DNA of 18,120 bases, taken from the NCBI GenBank assembly GCA_937959375.1, contig CALGLS010000366.1, positions 1 to 18,120 on the forward strand, given 5' to 3'. Positions 15,764 through 18,120 of this stretch are shown here, one piece after another. The stretch is from an uncultured Saprospiraceae bacterium. GTDB lineage: Bacteria; Bacteroidota; Bacteroidia; Chitinophagales; Saprospiraceae. A model generated the notes under the pieces. The model searched no databases and was not told the origin of the DNA. It worked only from the letters and a program-made list of their open reading frames with translations. Positions within the stretch are counted from its first letter, which is position 1. Each line of letters begins with the position of its first letter. Position numbers and translations under genes: made by a program.

Positions 15764-17245
15764 TCACTCCTCACGCACAAACCCCTCCACCGCATTCAAA
15801 ACAACCCCTTCCTTTTTCTCATCACCAACAATATCCACAGCTTTTAAGCGCAATCCCTTTACATCATCAAATACAAAAGCAGGTCGATAATCGGCTTCCT
15901 TAATTGAAACTTTAATATTTTTCATGATTAGCCCTTCTACGTGTCTGACATAAAACCCCCAGGCAGGTAACTCACCAAACATGGAAAACTCAGGATACTT
16001 TTTTGCCTCTTCTGGAACCCTGTCTAATCGACTCACAGGCAGATGCGCCAAACCATTGTTCCCTCTCCCCGGATAAATGATTTCAATATTTTCTAAGCGT
16101 ATGTTTTCAACAGGATTGCCAGGAAGTCCAGTAATGGAGGATGGGAAAATATTGTGAAAAAATGGAAGCGCAGGACCGCGAATGTCATAAGCGTAGTCAG
16201 GACGTTCAAATGCAATCTCAGCTTTTATATTTTTGATGACCACATTTTTTAGTGTACCATTTGGTCGACTGTCGTACCGTCTTCCTAGGCGAACAAAAAT
16301 GGCGTTTCCAGTATTCACGGCTTCGATACTATCCACCAATACGTTTTCAATAATACCACCGTCAACGGTTTCTATCGCAATGGCAGAACGAAATGTGTCG
16401 TATACTTTTATGTTTTTGATGACCACATTTTTGAAACCACCAGCGGATGCCGTTCCAAACTTAATCGCACTAGCACTAGAACGAACCGTGCAGTTGTCAA
16501 TGTAAATGCTATCGCATAAATAAGGTAATTTGGAATGTGACTTCAAGCAAATTCCATCATCCGCAACATTGACATAAGAGTTGGTAATACGCACGTTGAT
16601 GCAGTCGCTAATATCAATACCATCGTTATTCCAATAGGCATCACTGATCACTTGAACGCTATCAATGAGAATGTTTTTACTTCGATGATAGGTTTGTACC
16701 CAACTCGCTGCGTTTTGTATTCGCACACCTGTAACTCGGATGTTGTTGCAGTTGACAAATTCAATAAGTTGTGGACGTAGATACTCTCTGGGCCGCATCT
16801 CAGGAAAAGTATATTGCGCACTATCGATTTGTCCGATGTAAAAAAGACTGTCGATATTTAGTGCCAGTTCTCGTCCCTGTCCGTCAATCGTTCCTTTGCC
16901 GCTAATGGCAATATTGGTTTGACCTTCCGCCATGATTAGTGCTTTCCATCGACTCATTTTTTGGTAATGGTCAATGTTGGTACTACCCAGTAAAACGGCA
17001 TTTTTTTTCAGATGAATTTCCACTCCTGTTTTCATGACAATGGTCCCACAAAGAAACGTACCCTCGGGAATAATCACTCGTCCACCTCCAGCAGTGTGTG
17101 CTTTGTCGATAGCAGACTGAATGGCAATCGTATTAATACTAGTGCTATCTGCCACGGCACCAAAAGTCAGGATGTTGTAATCTTGAGCTAATAGATGATT
17201 AGCAGACAAAGACCAACAAAGAAAGAGAAGAATTAAGTTTTTCAT
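15764..17245 (-). CDS. exported glycoside hydrolase family 28-like beta-helix protein
   Basis: A 493-residue protein. Residues 1-20 are a signal peptide ending LLA before QDYN. Residues 23-70 are the pectate-lyase-type entry (YNILTFGAVADSTSINTIAIQSAIDKA, GGGRVIIPEGTF), followed by a right-handed parallel beta-helix. Active-site signatures of GH28 polygalacturonases are partly kept: NNDGID at 206-211 (normally NTDG) with Asp208, and VADDGICLKS at 227-235 with Asp229 and Asp230. The usual GHG and RIK motifs are replaced by SAIKFGT (259-265) and RSAIAIET (286-293), a form common in Bacteroidota GH28-like proteins. It probably acts on acidic or rhamnose-containing polysaccharide in the periplasm; the substrate is unknown. 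The ATG at 17245 starts the signal peptide; 14 upstream codons are in frame but unlikely. It stands alone, with no SusC/SusD or sulfatase neighbours in view. Confidence 0.87.
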   Translation of the reverse strand: MKNLILLFLCWSLSANHLLAQDYNILTFGAVADSTSINTIAIQSAIDKAHTAGGGRVIIPEGTFLCGTIVMKTGVEIHLKKNAVLLGSTNIDHYQKMSRWKALIMAEGQTNIAISGKGTIDGQGRELALNIDSLFYIGQIDSAQYTFPEMRPREYLRPQLIEFVNCNNIRVTGVRIQNAASWVQTYHRSKNILIDSVQVISDAYWNNDGIDISDCINVRITNSYVNVADDGICLKSHSKLPYLCDSIYIDNCTVRSSASAIKFGTASAGGFKNVVIKNIKVYDTFRSAIAIETVDGGIIENVLVDSIEAVNTGNAIFVRLGRRYDSRPNGTLKNVVIKNIKAEIAFERPDYAYDIRGPALPFFHNIFPSSITGLPGNPVENIRLENIEIIYPGRGNNGLAHLPVSRLDRVPEEAKKYPEFSMFGELPAWGFYVRHVEGLIMKNIKVSIKEADYRPAFVFDDVKGLRLKAVDIVGDEKKEGVVLNAVEGFVREE

Positions 17246-17377
17246 ACTTGTAAAGTAAACGCAAAGGTTTGACAATATATTCAGCATATCTAGGAAAAAT
17301 AAAAAATTGTTATAATTTGGCTGTAACGATTAACCGTTCCAAGTCGTATCAAGTCATATTGCTAATTTAAAATAAAG
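17246..17377. promoter_or_regulatory. divergent intergenic region with a tandem 10-bp repeat
   Basis: The 132 bases between two divergent genes must hold both promoters. A box CAAAGGTT at about 17261-17268 is one mismatch from the -7 consensus read on the minus strand, for the GH28-like gene. On the plus strand there is TATAATTTG near 17320, one base longer than TAnnTTTG. CAAGTCGTAT at 17340-17349 is immediately repeated as CAAGTCATAT at 17350-17359 and could be a protein-binding site. Confidence 0.3.
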
Positions 17378-18120
17378 ATGTTCAAACCCAAGTTTTTCAT
17401 ACTACTATCACTTGCGTTTTTCTTTGCTTGTAAGTCGTTTTCTTATAAGAATTCGTTGCCAGAGCAGGGAGCTTTGTTAGCTTATGCGAAAAATAAAGGG
17501 CCTTTGCTTTCTACTCATTTTAATTCCTTGGATGAGTTGAAGTCGGTTGTCGAAATTGAGTATACTGAAGCGAAACCGATCATAAGAAGAAAAGCACAAG
17601 TGAGATTGACACATAAGGGAGATGGACAAGAGGTGACTAGTATTTTGACAGAAGGAATTAGTGATTTGGATATAAAACGGGCTGCTTATGGAACGACTTG
17701 GAAACGTGTGTCACTGTGCCTAGGATCTCCATATGTGGTGGTTGCTAGACATGATTTGATTCGAGTTTTTAGTTTGGGAAGGAGAAGAGGGGAGTTGTTT
17801 GGAGGAGGGGACGTCGCTTTTTATGACATTGCGGAAAATATGGTTGGGAATATCAGTGAGGAGGACATAGCTTTTATTGCTCCGAAAGATCTTTCTGAAA
17901 AAGGATACCTCAATACCTTTAATCACGTAACGGCACAAGCTTTGATGACAACACTTTTTTCGGAGAAGCTTACTGACTTTGTTGCGGATACTCATGAGCG
18001 TGGGAATATGTCAGAATTAATTTCTGGAAAATTTTCAGCAGAACAAATGGCTGATGTTCAGAAAGGTCCGGTAGATAATTATGTTGACATAATTAATAAT
18101 GAATGGGGGCAAGAATTGGG
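17378..18120 (+). CDS. putative lipoprotein of unknown function, 3' end outside the window
   Basis: An ATG at 17378 opens a frame that stays open to the end of the window (247 complete codons), so the gene is truncated here. Residues 1-17 are a hydrophobic signal (KFFILLSLAFFFA) with Cys18 as a likely lipidation site, followed by KSFSYKN. A positively charged segment LIRVFSLGRRRGE sits at about 127-139. From residue 179 the pattern NTFNHVTAQALMTTLF, DTHERGN, VDNYVDIINNEWGQ carries conserved-looking His183, His206/Glu207, Asp233, Asp237 and Asn240/Asn241. This spacing resembles the N-x-x-R/N-H ... H-E-x-G ... D-x-x-N-N-x-x-G pattern of bacterial proteins annotated as DUF6973-like; I am not certain of that assignment. 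Function unknown. Transcribed divergently from the GH28-like gene. Confidence 0.75.
   Translation, partial: MFKPKFFILLSLAFFFACKSFSYKNSLPEQGALLAYAKNKGPLLSTHFNSLDELKSVVEIEYTEAKPIIRRKAQVRLTHKGDGQEVTSILTEGISDLDIKRAAYGTTWKRVSLCLGSPYVVVARHDLIRVFSLGRRRGELFGGGDVAFYDIAENMVGNISEEDIAFIAPKDLSEKGYLNTFNHVTAQALMTTLFSEKLTDFVADTHERGNMSELISGKFSAEQMADVQKGPVDNYVDIINNEWGQEL

Noticed and set aside
15703..15903. Small plus-strand frame with Pro/His/Gln-rich product
   Set aside because: It starts inside the hairpin repeat and continues antisense to the GH28-like gene; no support as a gene.

Overview
The window looks like a chromosomal segment of an environmental (probably aquatic) member of the Bacteroidota, possibly a Saprospiraceae-like or related lineage; the family-level placement is a guess. 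The evidence is AT-rich DNA, start codons without strong Shine-Dalgarno sequences, several upstream boxes matching the Bacteroidota -7 consensus TAnnTTTG, a type IX secretion (T9SS) C-terminal sorting domain, SprB-type adhesin repeats, WG repeats and a Bacteroidota-type topoisomerase IV subunit A. I see no rRNA, tRNA, CRISPR array, transposase or phage gene.

Layout. 1-1050: an alpha/beta hydrolase on the plus strand, converging on a minus-strand operon, with a strong intrinsic terminator between them. 1050-3252 (minus): an ECF sigma factor gene overlapping by 11 bases a gene for a protein with a cytoplasmic anti-sigma-like region, one inner-membrane helix, a long disordered linker and a C-terminal outer-membrane beta-barrel. 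This matches the dual-membrane-spanning anti-sigma (Dma) architecture described in Bacteroides. 3253-3999: a long gene-free region with a probable promoter and a copy of a dispersed repeat. 4000-9023 (plus): housekeeping genes parC and uvrC flanking a small Dabb-domain lipoprotein gene. 9302-13399: a 1365-residue secreted protein made of a beta-propeller, eight SprB-like repeats and a T9SS type A tail. 13658-15469: a secreted WG-repeat protein with a C-terminal domain I do not recognise. 15470-15763: a repeat-rich convergent junction with two long inverted repeats and two short duplicated words. 15764-17245 (minus): an exported GH28-like beta-helix protein. 17378-18120: the start of a lipoprotein gene that runs off the window.

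How the parts work together. Most genes are independent housekeeping or envelope/secretion functions. The one clear regulatory unit is the sigma/Dma-like pair: an outer-membrane barrel physically joined to an inner-membrane anti-sigma could let the cell sense envelope state and release the sigma factor. Its cytoplasmic part is built from three precisely spaced copies of a Trp-containing motif, which is the most interesting undescribed detail here. Other points worth a second look are a topoisomerase IV subunit A lacking both usual quinolone-contact residues, a strict alternation of cysteines across the SprB repeats, and a dispersed intergenic repeat family.
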